A DNA stretch of 64,000 nucleotides. Origin: Streptomyces sp. NBC_00440. Lineage in GTDB: Bacteria; Actinomycetota; Actinomycetes; Streptomycetales; Streptomycetaceae. The translations under genes and the position numbers were made by a program. Location: assembly GCF_036014215.1 (NCBI RefSeq), contig NZ_CP107921.1, forward strand, positions 372,001-436,000, in the 5' to 3' direction. This document shows, piece after piece, positions 25,604 through 34,241 of this stretch; position 1 is the stretch's first letter; the number at the start of each line of letters is the position of its first letter. Below the pieces are notes generated by a model that ran no database searches, had not been told where the DNA came from, and saw only the letters and a program-made list of their open reading frames with translations.

Positions 25604-26481
25604 CCGTCATCGACGCACACGTCCACCTGTGGGACCCCGGCCTGCACGACCACGCGTGGCTGCGGTCCGCGGGCGACCTGCATCGCCCCTTCCTTCTCGA
25701 CGACCTCACCGCGGCCGCCGGATCGGTGACGGCTGTTGTCGTGCAGGCCGGGCGGACGGTGGACGAGGCCCGCTGGCTGCTGGGCCTGGCGGCGCGGTCC
25801 GCGCGGCTCGCGGGCGTCGTCGTCCACGCGGATCTCGCCGATCCGGCCGCTGTGGACACGATCGACGCACTCCGTGCGGAGGACGGGAGTTCGGCACTGG
25901 TCGGAGTCCGCGACCCGGTCGGGGCGGGCGAGGGCGCCCGCCTCGGACTGCCCCAGGTGCGGCGCTCGCTCGCGGCCCTCGGTGAGCGGGGCCTGACGAT
26001 GGACCTGCTGCTGGGGCACGGGACCCTGCACGAGGCACAGGCAGCGGCCAGGGACCTGCCGCAGGTGCGGTTCGTCGTCGACCACGCCGCCATCTCGGCC
26101 GTCGACGTGCGGCGCGAGGGCCTCGGCGAATGGGCCGCGCAGCTGACGCCACTGGGCCGGCTGCCCAACGTGGTGTGCAAGTTGTCCGGACTCGGCAGGG
26201 CCACCGCCGAACCGGGCGGAGTGCGCCCGGACGCCGTGGCCCGGGTACTGCTCGACGTGTTCGGGCCGCGCCGGCTGATGTTCGGGTCCGACTGGCCGGT
26301 CAGCACCCAGTGGTCGCCGTACGAGGACGTGGCCGGGGCCACGGCCCGGGTGCTGGACGGGTTGAAACCCGACGAAGCCGCCGCGGTCCTGGGCGGAACG
26401 GCCGTCAGGGCCTACGGACTTGAGCCGGCGGACACGTCCGCCGGCGACAGGATGACAATGATCCGGCAGAGGGAGCACTGA
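25600..26481 (+). CDS. Amidohydrolase family 2 protein (sugar lactonase-like)
   Basis: A 293-aa metal-dependent TIM-barrel hydrolase. The HxH metal motif is at the start (VIDAHVHLWDP); VVVQAGRTVDEA, the FVVDHAAISA histidine and the terminal FGSDWPVS aspartate complete the pattern. L-fuconolactonase and L-rhamnonolactonase belong to this family. GTG 25600 makes GTGA with the upstream stop and has AGGAGG at 25584-25589. Together with the preceding dehydrogenase it supports conversion of a 6-deoxyhexose lactone to its aldonic acid. Confidence 0.85.
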   Translation: MTVIDAHVHLWDPGLHDHAWLRSAGDLHRPFLLDDLTAAAGSVTAVVVQAGRTVDEARWLLGLAARSARLAGVVVHADLADPAAVDTIDALRAEDGSSALVGVRDPVGAGEGARLGLPQVRRSLAALGERGLTMDLLLGHGTLHEAQAAARDLPQVRFVVDHAAISAVDVRREGLGEWAAQLTPLGRLPNVVCKLSGLGRATAEPGGVRPDAVARVLLDVFGPRRLMFGSDWPVSTQWSPYEDVAGATARVLDGLKPDEAAAVLGGTAVRAYGLEPADTSAGDRMTMIRQREH

Positions 26482-27161
26482 TGACTGGTCTGAACGATCT
26501 GCTCGAACAGAACAAGGGCATGACGTCCGGCGGGCTGCTGTCCGACCGCGTGTACCGGCTGCTGCGCTCGGCCATCCTGAGCGGCGAGATGGCGCCGGAT
26601 CAGCGGATCGTCGAATCCGACATCGCCAAACGCCTGGGCATCAGCCAGGCTCCGGTGCGCGAGGCCGTCAAGCGGCTGGTGCACGAGAGCCTGGTCACTC
26701 ATGTGCCGCGGCTGGGCAGCCGGGTCGCCAGTATCTCGATCGAGCAGGCTGAGCAGGCACGAGAACTGCGCGGTCTGCTGGAGGAGTTCGCCGCCCGGGC
26801 CGCCGCCGAGCGCCGCGCCGAGGGCTACGTCGACCAGCTGAACTCGGTGATCGACGACATGCGACGGGCAGCCCTGCACGACGACCCGAGCAGCTTCCGC
26901 GACAGCGACATGGCTTTCCACCGCCTCGTCTGCCAGGCCAGCGGAAACCACCTGCTGCCGCGGTTGTGGGAGGTGATGGAGCCCAGTCTCTGGACCCTGC
27001 GCGTGGTGTCCAACCCGTTCTACACCGGCAGCCGCGACAAGCTCGTCGACGAACACGCCCGCCTGCTCGACATCCTCGTCAACGGCCGGGAGGACGAGGC
27101 CGCGGAGGCCTTCCGCCGCCACGCGACCGGCACGGCCGGGCCTTCGCAGCACGACGAATAG
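26481..27161 (+). CDS. GntR/FCD-family transcriptional regulator
   Basis: A 226-aa regulator. The winged helix-turn-helix spans about 20-85 (LSDRVYRLLRSAILSGEMAPDQRIVESDIAKRLGISQAPVREAVKRL) and an FCD ligand domain follows with metal/acid-binding residues in RDSDMAFHRLVCQASGN and HARLLDILVNGREDEA. The start overlaps the amidohydrolase stop by one base (TGATG), so it is the last gene of the operon. It likely controls the operon and the divergent beta-helix gene through the GCGATAA-type sites; the inducer would be the sugar acid. Confidence 0.9.
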   Translation: MTGLNDLLEQNKGMTSGGLLSDRVYRLLRSAILSGEMAPDQRIVESDIAKRLGISQAPVREAVKRLVHESLVTHVPRLGSRVASISIEQAEQARELRGLLEEFAARAAAERRAEGYVDQLNSVIDDMRRAALHDDPSSFRDSDMAFHRLVCQASGNHLLPRLWEVMEPSLWTLRVVSNPFYTGSRDKLVDEHARLLDILVNGREDEAAEAFRRHATGTAGPSQHDE

Positions 27162-27325
27162 GACCATCCGGCTGCGTGCGGCAGGCGGGCGCGACCCGTA
27201 CCGCGACCGTGTTCACCCAGGTCCGCGGTGGACGGTACGGGGAGCTGTCGGCGTACGTAGAACCGGTGTGCCCCGGGTCGTCATCGCCGAAGCCCCGGTG
27301 GTGGGGAGCAGGGGGCCTGCTGCGA

Positions 27326-27890
27326 TCAGTGGGCGCCTGGCCTGGCGGCGATGCGTTCCAGAATGGCGTCGAGTTCGGCGCGGGACCACCAGGACCCGTC
27401 CCTCATCACTCCCGCGATCTCACGGAGAGCGGTGTGGTCCTCCAGCGGGTCCTCGTCCAGCAGCACCAAGTCGGCAGGCATACCGGTCACCACACGACCG
27501 AACCGGCCTTCCTCGCCCAGGAATCGGGCCGGCTCCGTGGTCGTCGTCCGAAGAATGGTCAGTGGGTCGAGTCCGGCCTCGGCGAGGTGGTCGAACTCGT
27601 CGTGGAGAGCGAAGCCCGGGATGACTCCCGCGGCCCCACACGCGTCGGTTCCCGCGACCATCGGGACTCCGGCGTCGGCGAAGGTCTTGGTCATCCTCAG
27701 CTGCGCCGACCAGTGGTTGTGCAGGGCGTTGCGGGTGAGGTCGGGGAGTTTGGCGAACTTCTTCGCCGACTTGTCCCAGGTACGCAGTTCCTCGGGGGCC
27801 ATGTAGCGGCGCCTCGGGTCCTGGGTATGTTCGGGTGAGTCGGCGAACTGCTGGGTGTGGACCCGGATCAGGGTCGACTTGAGCGGTGGG
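27326..27890 (-). pseudogene. C-terminal relic of an imidazolonepropionase-like amidohydrolase
   Basis: About 188 residues match only the last half of a cyclic amidohydrolase: MTKTFADAGVPMVAGTDACG with the metal-binding Asp, the helix LAEAGLDPLTILRTTTTEPARFLG, and the closing GMPADLVLLDEDPLED. The N-terminal half with the HxH motif is missing. The open frame continues upstream to 28300 but there it is only the antisense shadow of the next gene. The shortest start would be ATG 27802. The truncation point falls near 27890, in a short non-coding stretch of repetitive CTTCGGG-type sequence. Confidence 0.75.
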
Positions 27891-27971
27891 GCGCCGGTCG
27901 GCTGCGGAAGCGTGCCCTGACTCCGGGACTTCAGCAGCCCCGGCCTTCGGGCTTCGCTCTTCGGGTTGCCG

Positions 27972-28922
27972 TCACGCGTCGAACAGCCGGTGCGCGTTGC
28001 GGGTGGTGAGGTCCCGCCAGGTGTCGGTGTCGGACGGCTGCGCCGCCGCGTCGACGGACGCGACTTGGGCGAGCGCCCCTCCCACGGGTGTCCAGCAGTA
28101 GTCACTGCCGTACAGAAGCTGCTCGGTGCCGAACGCGGCTTCCAGGGCCGGGATCTGGCGTGGGAAGGGCGTCCCGGCCATGTCGTACCAGAGGCGGCCG
28201 AACTGCTCCAGGGCACTGGGCGCGTCCTTGGGGCCGCCCCCCACCACCGCGCTGAACATATCCATCCGGTCGGCGAGCAGCGGCAGCGCTCCCCCGCCAT
28301 GGGTCAACACCCAGCGAATCCGCGGATAGCGAGTGAGGACGCCGCGCAGGAGCAGATCGCTCGCGGTGCGGGCGGTGTCGAAGAGGAACTCCAGCATCGG
28401 CCGCGGCCGGCCCAGGGAAAGCTCCTCGGCGTGCGGCGGTGACGTGGGGTGGACGAAGACGAGGGCGCCGCGGCGATCGAGGTCCTCCCACAGCGGTTCG
28501 AACCGGGGGTCGCCCAGGTAGATCCCGTGGTGGTTGGTCTCCACGGCCACCCCGTCCGCGCCGAGCACGCCAAGGGCGTGGGCCGCTTCGGCGAGCGAGC
28601 CCTCGACGTCGGGCAGGGGCAGGGAGGCGAAGTGGCCGAACCGCTGAGGACACTCGCTGCGGACGCCTGCGCCGAACTCGTTGACCTGGCGCGCGAGGGC
28701 GCGGGCCGCGTCGTCGTCCCCGAAGTGCACCCCCGGAGAGGAGATCGACAGGTAGGACTTCTCGATTCCCGAGCGATCCATCAGGCCGAGATGCTGTTCG
28801 ACGCTCCACGAGGGCCAGCCGGGCATCCCGTCGGGGTGCTCGATGCCGGCGGACCGGGCCGCGGCTACGTAGCTGTCGGTGACGAAGTGGGCGTGGACGT
28901 CGATGAGGCCGGTCTGGGTCAT
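27972..28922 (-). CDS. Amidohydrolase family 2, ACMSD-type decarboxylase/hydrolase
   Basis: A 316-aa protein of the aminocarboxymuconate-semialdehyde decarboxylase (ACMSD) branch. HxH is in LIDVHAHFV, the second metal ligand in the VFVHPTSPPH stretch, a catalytic His in WVLTHGGGALP, and Asp in LLYGSDYCW, all in family order. Members decarboxylate aromatic or related acids; 6-methylsalicylate and o-pyrocatechuate decarboxylases are examples. Substrate here is unknown. It starts at ATG 28922 with GGGAG before it. It diverges from an IclR regulator, which probably controls it. Confidence 0.87.
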   Translation of the reverse strand: MTQTGLIDVHAHFVTDSYVAAARSAGIEHPDGMPGWPSWSVEQHLGLMDRSGIEKSYLSISSPGVHFGDDDAARALARQVNEFGAGVRSECPQRFGHFASLPLPDVEGSLAEAAHALGVLGADGVAVETNHHGIYLGDPRFEPLWEDLDRRGALVFVHPTSPPHAEELSLGRPRPMLEFLFDTARTASDLLLRGVLTRYPRIRWVLTHGGGALPLLADRMDMFSAVVGGGPKDAPSALEQFGRLWYDMAGTPFPRQIPALEAAFGTEQLLYGSDYCWTPVGGALAQVASVDAAAQPSDTDTWRDLTTRNAHRLFDA

Positions 28923-28979
28923 GTGGGCTCCCTGGCTTGCGGGTCGAGACCTGAACGAGCGTAGGAACGGCGCCGTAAA

Positions 28980-29849
28980 ATGGCATGGGTGATGCCGATG
29001 AATGAAACACCGAGTTCTGGTGACGGCGCCCGGCCACGGCGCGGTGGGAAGCCCGCTGAGGGGCAACCGGTCATCGATCGGGCGTTCGCCCTGCTCGGCG
29101 CGTTCGACAGTGACCATCGTGCGCAGACCCTCGGCGAACTCGCGCAGCGAAGCGGGATCCCCCGTAGCAGCGCTCTGCGGCTCGCCCGGTCGCTGGTCCA
29201 TGCCGGTGCACTGGAGCGACTCGACGACGGCCGCTACGTCGTGGGGCTGCGGTTGCTGGAGACCGCGTCACTGGCACCGCGTGGTCACGGGCTGCGGTCC
29301 GTGGCCATGCCGTTCATGGAAGATCTCTTCCACGTCACGCGACAGCATGTGCTGCTCGCTGTGCGCGAGCAGCACGAGGCCCTGCTCGTCGAGCGGCTTT
29401 CGGCGCTCGACGCCAGTCCCGTGCACTACCGGGTGGGAGGACGCCTTCCGCTCACGACCACCGGCGTCGGACTGGTGCTGCTCGCCTTCGCTCCGACAAC
29501 CGTCCAGGACCACGCCATCGCCACCTACGAGCCGGAACAGGGCCGTCCCCGACAGGGCCATGACGACATCTGCACCCCGGCCGACCTGCGCCGTGTGCTC
29601 GCGGAGGTACGGCGCGGTGACCACGTCTTCGGCCGACAGAGCCATCCCTGGCCTTTGAACACCGTGGCTGCGCCGGTGCGGGACGGTGGTGAGGTGGTGG
29701 CGGCGTTGTCGGTCGTGGCGCCCAGTACGGGCTTCGCGGAGGCGGGCTACGGCCCGGCGGTGCGGGCTACGGCCCGTGCGGTCTCCCGCCGGCTTGAGGA
29801 GGACAGCCGGCGGACGACGCGTCCCGGCAACACCCGCACCGCTCCGTGA
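28980..29849 (+). CDS. IclR-family transcriptional regulator
   Basis: A 289-aa regulator: N-terminal winged helix (about 30-90, VIDRAFALLGAF through SSALRLARSLVHAGALERLDDGRYVVG) and a GAF-like effector domain (VAMPFMEDLFHVTRQHVLLAVREQHEALLVERL, AAPVRDGGEVVAALSVVAP). The start is uncertain: ATGs at 28980, 28992 and 28998 are in frame, none with a strong ribosome binding site. It is transcribed away from the ACMSD-type gene, 57 bp apart, the usual layout for an IclR regulator of an aromatic-acid gene. Confidence 0.88.
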   Translation: MAWVMPMNETPSSGDGARPRRGGKPAEGQPVIDRAFALLGAFDSDHRAQTLGELAQRSGIPRSSALRLARSLVHAGALERLDDGRYVVGLRLLETASLAPRGHGLRSVAMPFMEDLFHVTRQHVLLAVREQHEALLVERLSALDASPVHYRVGGRLPLTTTGVGLVLLAFAPTTVQDHAIATYEPEQGRPRQGHDDICTPADLRRVLAEVRRGDHVFGRQSHPWPLNTVAAPVRDGGEVVAALSVVAPSTGFAEAGYGPAVRATARAVSRRLEEDSRRTTRPGNTRTAP

Positions 29850-29969
29850 GGTCGGTGAGCCGACATGCGCCACGCCGTCGGCGTCGCCTGGTCACGCTCA
29901 TGCCGATGTGCGTCAGCGCCGACGCGCCGAGCCGGGCACACCGGGCGACCAACTCCGCCCGGTCCACTG

Positions 29970-30210
29970 TCAGGCCGTAGAAGGGCGACGCCCTGGGATC
30001 ATCGTGCCCAGGAGCGACCGGCCGCTGATGACGAGGCGGAGCTGTTCACCGGGGTGGAAGGTGAGCCCGACCGGGAGCAGGTCGATCTCGACGTCGACGA
30101 TCTCGCCGGGTGAGAGCTTCTCGCCCCGGTCGAAGGTGTGGGCCGGGATGTCCTCGGTCGACAGCTTCTCGTCCAGGTGGCGCATCGACCATGGCGCAAT
30201 CCGCGACAGT
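29970..30210 (-). pseudogene. C-terminal relic of a CocE/NonD (S15) hydrolase
   Basis: About 80 residues match the C-terminal jelly-roll of X-Pro dipeptidyl-peptidase-like hydrolases: MRHLDEKLSTEDIPAHTFDR, then EKLSPGEIVDVEIDLLPVGL, then FHPGEQLRLVISGRSLLGTM. The alpha/beta-hydrolase domain is absent; sequence upstream of 30210 in this frame is unrelated. With the relic at 27326 it marks gene loss around the IclR locus. Confidence 0.7.
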
Positions 30211-30642
30211 CCTCCCTGGAGCCCGAAGGTCGATGAAGGTGCGGCCACATCAGTCGGACGGGTGGTTTCGTCGGACGGAAGGTGGTCGATGCCGGCGTCG
30301 TCCCCGGCGCAGTGCAGATGCCGCGGCTGCCATCCGCGCCGACGGGCAACCGTTACGCCGAACAACGTTTGAATTGACGGAAGTTGGGCCGGAACGCAGG
30401 ACCGGCCGAACACGAAGATTAGCTCTGGACGAAGTTATTACTTCCCGGTAAGTTGCCGCCGTGTTTCCAAACCACTCGCGACCACTGGTCACCGCACCGG
30501 CCGAAGCCGCCGTCGTAGCCCTGCCGCTGACCGGCAGCCTCGCCGGGACAACCAGCCCGGCCGTCACCGTGGAGAACCCGTCCGGGCCGCACCACCTGGA
30601 GATCCACCCCCCACACCCACCTCGCCCCTGGAGGGGACAATC
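30211..30642. other. Non-coding stretch upstream of the GH5 gene
   Basis: Roughly 430 bp without a credible gene. It contains TTGACG near 30372, a small inverted repeat GAAGT-TATT-ACTTC near 30438-30451 in a locally AT-richer segment, and GGAGGGG at 30630-30636 before the TTG start. The promoter is probably here. Confidence 0.5.
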
Positions 30643-32601
30643 TTGAGATCCACTGGGCCGGCTCCCGCCGTCAGGAAGTTCTTCTCCCGAATCCTGCCTG
30701 CCACTGCAGCCGCGGTCACCCTCGTTCTCGCGGGAACCTCCGGTTCTGTCGCGGCGCCCCCCAGCGCCACCACCACGGCCACTCCCCTGACCGGACCGCA
30801 GTTGGCAGCCTCCTGGACGGGGCCGCTGAGTACCCGCGGACGGTACATCGTCGATGCCAACGGCAACCGCTTCAAGCTGAAGTCCGGCAACTGGTCCGGC
30901 GCCCAGGGCACCTATGAGGGCAGCGGCGACGTCAACGACCCCGCGAACCACCAGGCGAACCAGATGTCGAACAACATCCCGTTGGGCCTGGACCGCGCGC
31001 CGCTGAAACAGATCACGGACGACTTCCACGAGCTCGGCCTGAACAGCATCCGGCTGCCGTTCGCCAACGCGATGATGCACGACTCCACGGTCGTACCGGA
31101 CTCCGCGGTCGCGGCCAACCCGCAACTGAAGGGCAAGACCCCGCTGGAGGTGTACGACGCGGTGGTGGCGGCGCTGACCGCCGAGGGGTTCGCTGTCATC
31201 CTCAACAACCACACAACCACCTACCGTTTCTGCTGCGGCCTGGACGGCAACGAGCGCTGGAACAGCGGCCAGACCGCCCAGCAGTGGCAGGACGACTGGC
31301 TCTTCCTGGTGAACCGCTACAAGGCGAACAAGCGTGTCGTCGGCGCCGACCTGCGCAACGAGATCCGCCGCGACACCTGGGACAACCCCAACTGGGGCCA
31401 GGGCGACGATCACGACGCGTACGCGGCCTTCGAGCTGGCGGGCACCCGCATCCTGGGAGCCGACCCCGACATGCTGATCATCATGGAGGGCATCAACTGG
31501 CAGGGCATCCCGCTGAACGGGCTGAACTACGGCAGGCCGATGCTGACCCCGGTCCGCAACCTCTCCAACACCCTGATCTCCTCGGGGAAGCTGGTCTACG
31601 CCGCGCACTTCTACGGCTACACCGGGCCGAACTACACGGGTGCCGACAGCGGACCTGGGCATACCAACGACTGGCCGTACGAGGACTTCCCGCTCGACCA
31701 GCTGAAGCAACTGGTGCACGACGAAGCCCTGTTCGTCACCCAGTCCGGCCAGCACTTCACCGCCCCCGTATGGATCAGCGAGTTCGGTGCGGCCGGCCGA
31801 GGGTCGGATGATGCCAAGGAGAAGACCTGGTTCGACAACTTCACCGACATCCTGGTCCAGAACGACACCGACTTCGCGATCTGGCCGATGGTCGGATGGA
31901 CCGACGCCAACGGCACGCCGCAGGACAACTGGGCCCTGATCTCCTACGACGCCGCCGGCAAACGGCAGAGCCTCAGCGACCCCGGCGACTGGCGGTCCGC
32001 CGACTGGAACAAGCTGGTCAATGCCCGCGGCGTCTCAGGTCCGGTCGCACAAGTCGCCCACTGGAACATGCTCGACCTCGACTTCCGGGACCATCACGTC
32101 TCGTCCCACATGCTCGCCCAGGGCGACTGGAGCCCCGGCTACCGCAAGGGCGACTGCCCCGACAGTCAGCGCCTGACCGGCCTCGGCCGCAGCGACAAGC
32201 GCGGCCTGTGCACCGACGCGAACCAGCCCGCCAAGGGCACCGGTGACTGGGTGGCAGTCCATGACGACCGCTACGTCACCCACGGCGACTGGGCCTCGGG
32301 CTACAACAAACTCCAGTGCCCCGACAACACCTTCGCCGTCGGCTACAGCGTCAACGGCAACTCCATGGCCGGCCTGCTCTGCGCGCCGTCCGCCGCACCG
32401 CTGCCACTGACCGGCCGCAATGTCTGGTTCGACCAGGGCGACAACCGCCCGGCCACGGGCGGCTCGGTCGAGAGCGACTGGGCTCCCGGCTACTACAAGG
32501 GCCAGTGCACCGACAAGGAGTACATCGCAGGCGTCGCCTTCACCTGGCAGCGGAACCACGGCGGGGTCCCCGACGTACTGCTCTGCCGTCCGCTGAGCTG
32601 A
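30643..32601 (+). CDS. Secreted GH5-family glycoside hydrolase with three C-terminal repeats
   Basis: A 652-aa exported enzyme. The Sec signal (FFSRILPATAAAVTLVLAG) ends near SVAAP. The catalytic domain (about 50-470) is GH5-like: RLPFANAMM, acid/base Glu240 in DLRNEI, and nucleophile Glu380 in WISEFG. The C-terminus holds three similar units of about 45-55 residues (about 484-530, 540-585, 595-652), each with a GDW/SDWxxGYxKxxC core, later cysteines and a GLLC/LLC end, perhaps a binding module. It starts at TTG 30643, justified by GGAGGGG six bases upstream and a good signal peptide. Likely substrate is a beta-glucan or related polysaccharide. Confidence 0.87.
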   Translation: MRSTGPAPAVRKFFSRILPATAAAVTLVLAGTSGSVAAPPSATTTATPLTGPQLAASWTGPLSTRGRYIVDANGNRFKLKSGNWSGAQGTYEGSGDVNDPANHQANQMSNNIPLGLDRAPLKQITDDFHELGLNSIRLPFANAMMHDSTVVPDSAVAANPQLKGKTPLEVYDAVVAALTAEGFAVILNNHTTTYRFCCGLDGNERWNSGQTAQQWQDDWLFLVNRYKANKRVVGADLRNEIRRDTWDNPNWGQGDDHDAYAAFELAGTRILGADPDMLIIMEGINWQGIPLNGLNYGRPMLTPVRNLSNTLISSGKLVYAAHFYGYTGPNYTGADSGPGHTNDWPYEDFPLDQLKQLVHDEALFVTQSGQHFTAPVWISEFGAAGRGSDDAKEKTWFDNFTDILVQNDTDFAIWPMVGWTDANGTPQDNWALISYDAAGKRQSLSDPGDWRSADWNKLVNARGVSGPVAQVAHWNMLDLDFRDHHVSSHMLAQGDWSPGYRKGDCPDSQRLTGLGRSDKRGLCTDANQPAKGTGDWVAVHDDRYVTHGDWASGYNKLQCPDNTFAVGYSVNGNSMAGLLCAPSAAPLPLTGRNVWFDQGDNRPATGGSVESDWAPGYYKGQCTDKEYIAGVAFTWQRNHGGVPDVLLCRPLS

Positions 32602-32611
32602 CCCACCGGCA

Positions 32612-32638
32612 TCAGTTCCCTCAGTTCCCTCAGTTCCC
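32612..32638. repeat. 9-bp tandem repeat, three copies
   Basis: TCAGTTCCC at 32612, 32621 and 32630, directly after the GH5 stop codon, followed by TCAG. A simple tandem repeat of no evident function. Confidence 0.8.
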
Positions 32639-32776
32639 TCAGCCCCGCCATCGAGGAGTTCCGGATCCATCCGAAACAGGAGCCGACCGGCTTCGCAAGG
32701 CGCGCCCGATGGGCTGAACACGATCGAGACCTCCCTCCCGTGGAATCTCCGCTCGCCCCGCCCGGGTGAGAGCTGC

Positions 32777-33436
32777 TCAGGCGGAGGCGGCGCGGCGGCG
32801 GTCGGGGGTCAGCAGGTACGCGAGTGCCATGTCGCTGAGTTCGTCCCCGTACCGGCGTAGCGCCGTCTCGCCGGTGGCGGGGTCGGGGCGTACGGAGTTG
32901 TGGAAGCAGGCGCCGAGGATGGCGCGGGCCGCGGTGTCCAGCGCCGCCTCCGGATGCGAGCGCCGGATCTGGCCTACGTAGGGGGCCGCGGCTTCGAGCA
33001 GGAGGCGGTGGATTTCGGTGATGGTGCGGGCGCCACGGTCCAGGGACTTGACCCCCCGCACCCGCAGCAGCTCGGGGAAGAGACTGTTGCTGTCGGCGAA
33101 GGACTCCAGCAGTGCGTGCGCGTAGGCGTCCATGACGCCGGAGAGCGAAGGCTCGGCCGCGTCCAGCCGCTCGGCCATGTACTGCTCACGGCGTTCCAGC
33201 ATCCGCTCGGCCAGGGCGGTGATCAGCTGTTCTTTGTCCTCGAAGCGGCGGTAGATCGTGCCCACCGAGACCCCGGCGCGTTCCGCGACGCCGGTGATCG
33301 TCATCTCTTCCAGGCCGGCCGACGAGGCGATCTCCTCGGCCGCCCGCAGCACGCGCGCCAGCGTCGCGGCACTGCGCGCCTGCCGGGGCTCCCTGTAGGG
33401 CGCTGGGCGGCCCGGCTCATCAGTCACGTCCCTCAT
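32777..33436 (-). CDS. TetR-family transcriptional regulator
   Basis: A 219-aa repressor with helix-turn-helix residues ITGVAERAGVSVGTIYRRFEDKEQL at about 45-70 and an all-alpha ligand domain. ATG 33436 is chosen over an in-frame TTG at 33472. It is divergent from the gene at 33543, and a 26-bp interrupted palindrome lies between them, so local regulation is very likely. The ligand is unknown. Confidence 0.9.
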   Translation of the reverse strand: MRDVTDEPGRPAPYREPRQARSAATLARVLRAAEEIASSAGLEEMTITGVAERAGVSVGTIYRRFEDKEQLITALAERMLERREQYMAERLDAAEPSLSGVMDAYAHALLESFADSNSLFPELLRVRGVKSLDRGARTITEIHRLLLEAAAPYVGQIRRSHPEAALDTAARAILGACFHNSVRPDPATGETALRRYGDELSDMALAYLLTPDRRRAASA

Positions 33437-33500
33437 GGTATCGGCGGCAGTCTCGACAGGTGTCCTTGACAAGTGGGGCGTCCCTCTGAGTAACCTTCAA

Positions 33501-33526
33501 ATGCGAACGTGAACTTACATTCGCAT
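33501..33526. promoter_or_regulatory. TetR operator (ATGCGAA-12-TTCGCAT)
   Basis: Perfect 7-bp arms ATGCGAA and TTCGCAT around a 12-bp, partly symmetric centre. It sits between the divergent TetR gene and the unknown gene, 17 bp before the latter's ATG. Confidence 0.7.
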
Positions 33527-33542
33527 CCTATGAGAGGTGCAC

Positions 33543-34241
33543 ATGACTGACACCCAGACGTCCCCGCCTGTGACCGTGACGCTCAAGTCGGGGCCCACCG
33601 GAGCCGGGAGCATCGACGACTTCGAGCTGTTCTACGCCCGCCGTGCCCTGGACCGCTTCCGGACGCGGCTGGGACGCCAGGGCCTGCTCGACCTCCTGGC
33701 GGCGGACATCGAGGAAGGCAATGCCTTCCTGCGCGAGAGCGCCCGCGCATCGGACGGCAACTTCAAGGCAGGCACGACGGTGCTCGCCGCGCAGGGCCTC
33801 ACCTCGGGCGAGTTCCTGGCCTGGATGGACGGGGCCTTCGCGGGCGACGACGAGCGCGTACTCCTCGCCGCGCACCCCGAGCACTACGCGATGGGCACCG
33901 ATGCCATCGGGGCGCGCGTGGTGGAGAACATCGGCCCCCACGTCTGTTCCTTCTACATGGGCGGCTGGGGAACGGACGCGATGGCCTGGGCCGCGGACGC
34001 CGCCGAGCTCCTCCCGGAGTCCGAGTTCCCGCGCAAGATGTCCTCGAACCTCTTCCTGGAGGACAGCACCGTCGTCGGCCGGGCGCTGATCCAGTTCGGG
34101 GACACCCCCGACGGCTTCACGGCGAACCTGACGGTCTACTTCCCCGTCACCTGCCCGGACGAGGTCCTGGACCACCACCTCCGGCACTACGCCGTCGAGT
34201 TCAGGAACTGGATTATCGCCGCTGCGGCTGCCCAGGCCTGA
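33543..34241 (+). CDS. Unrecognised 232-aa protein under TetR control
   Basis: A soluble protein without signal or membrane segment. I do not recognise the family. The first half is helical and acidic (ELFYARRALDRFRTRLGRQGLLDLLAADIEEG); the middle has PEHYAMGTDAIGARVVENIGPHVCSFYMGGWG, and the C-terminus has strand-like TANLTVYFPVTCPDEVLDHHLRHYAVEF. His, Asp and Cys residues are present but no known catalytic motif. GAGAGG precedes ATG 33543. It is probably de-repressed when the adjacent TetR binds its ligand; a small-molecule binding or detoxifying role is only a guess. Confidence 0.75.
   Translation: MTDTQTSPPVTVTLKSGPTGAGSIDDFELFYARRALDRFRTRLGRQGLLDLLAADIEEGNAFLRESARASDGNFKAGTTVLAAQGLTSGEFLAWMDGAFAGDDERVLLAAHPEHYAMGTDAIGARVVENIGPHVCSFYMGGWGTDAMAWAADAAELLPESEFPRKMSSNLFLEDSTVVGRALIQFGDTPDGFTANLTVYFPVTCPDEVLDHHLRHYAVEFRNWIIAAAAAQA

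Noticed and set aside
27891..28300. N-terminal part of the frame ending at 27326
   Set aside because: It is antisense-like frame noise within the ACMSD-type gene; only the C-terminal part has real homology.
29767..29967. Short minus-strand frame beginning MDRAELVARC near 29967
   Set aside because: No recognisable family, no ribosome binding site, and it runs into the IclR gene.
30250..31755. 501-aa minus-strand frame across the GH5 gene
   Set aside because: No domain pattern and fully opposite a well-supported GH5 gene with signal peptide and catalytic residues.
32612..32638. Regulatory repeat after the GH5 gene
   Set aside because: Three 9-bp copies directly after a stop codon with no nearby promoter look like replication slippage.
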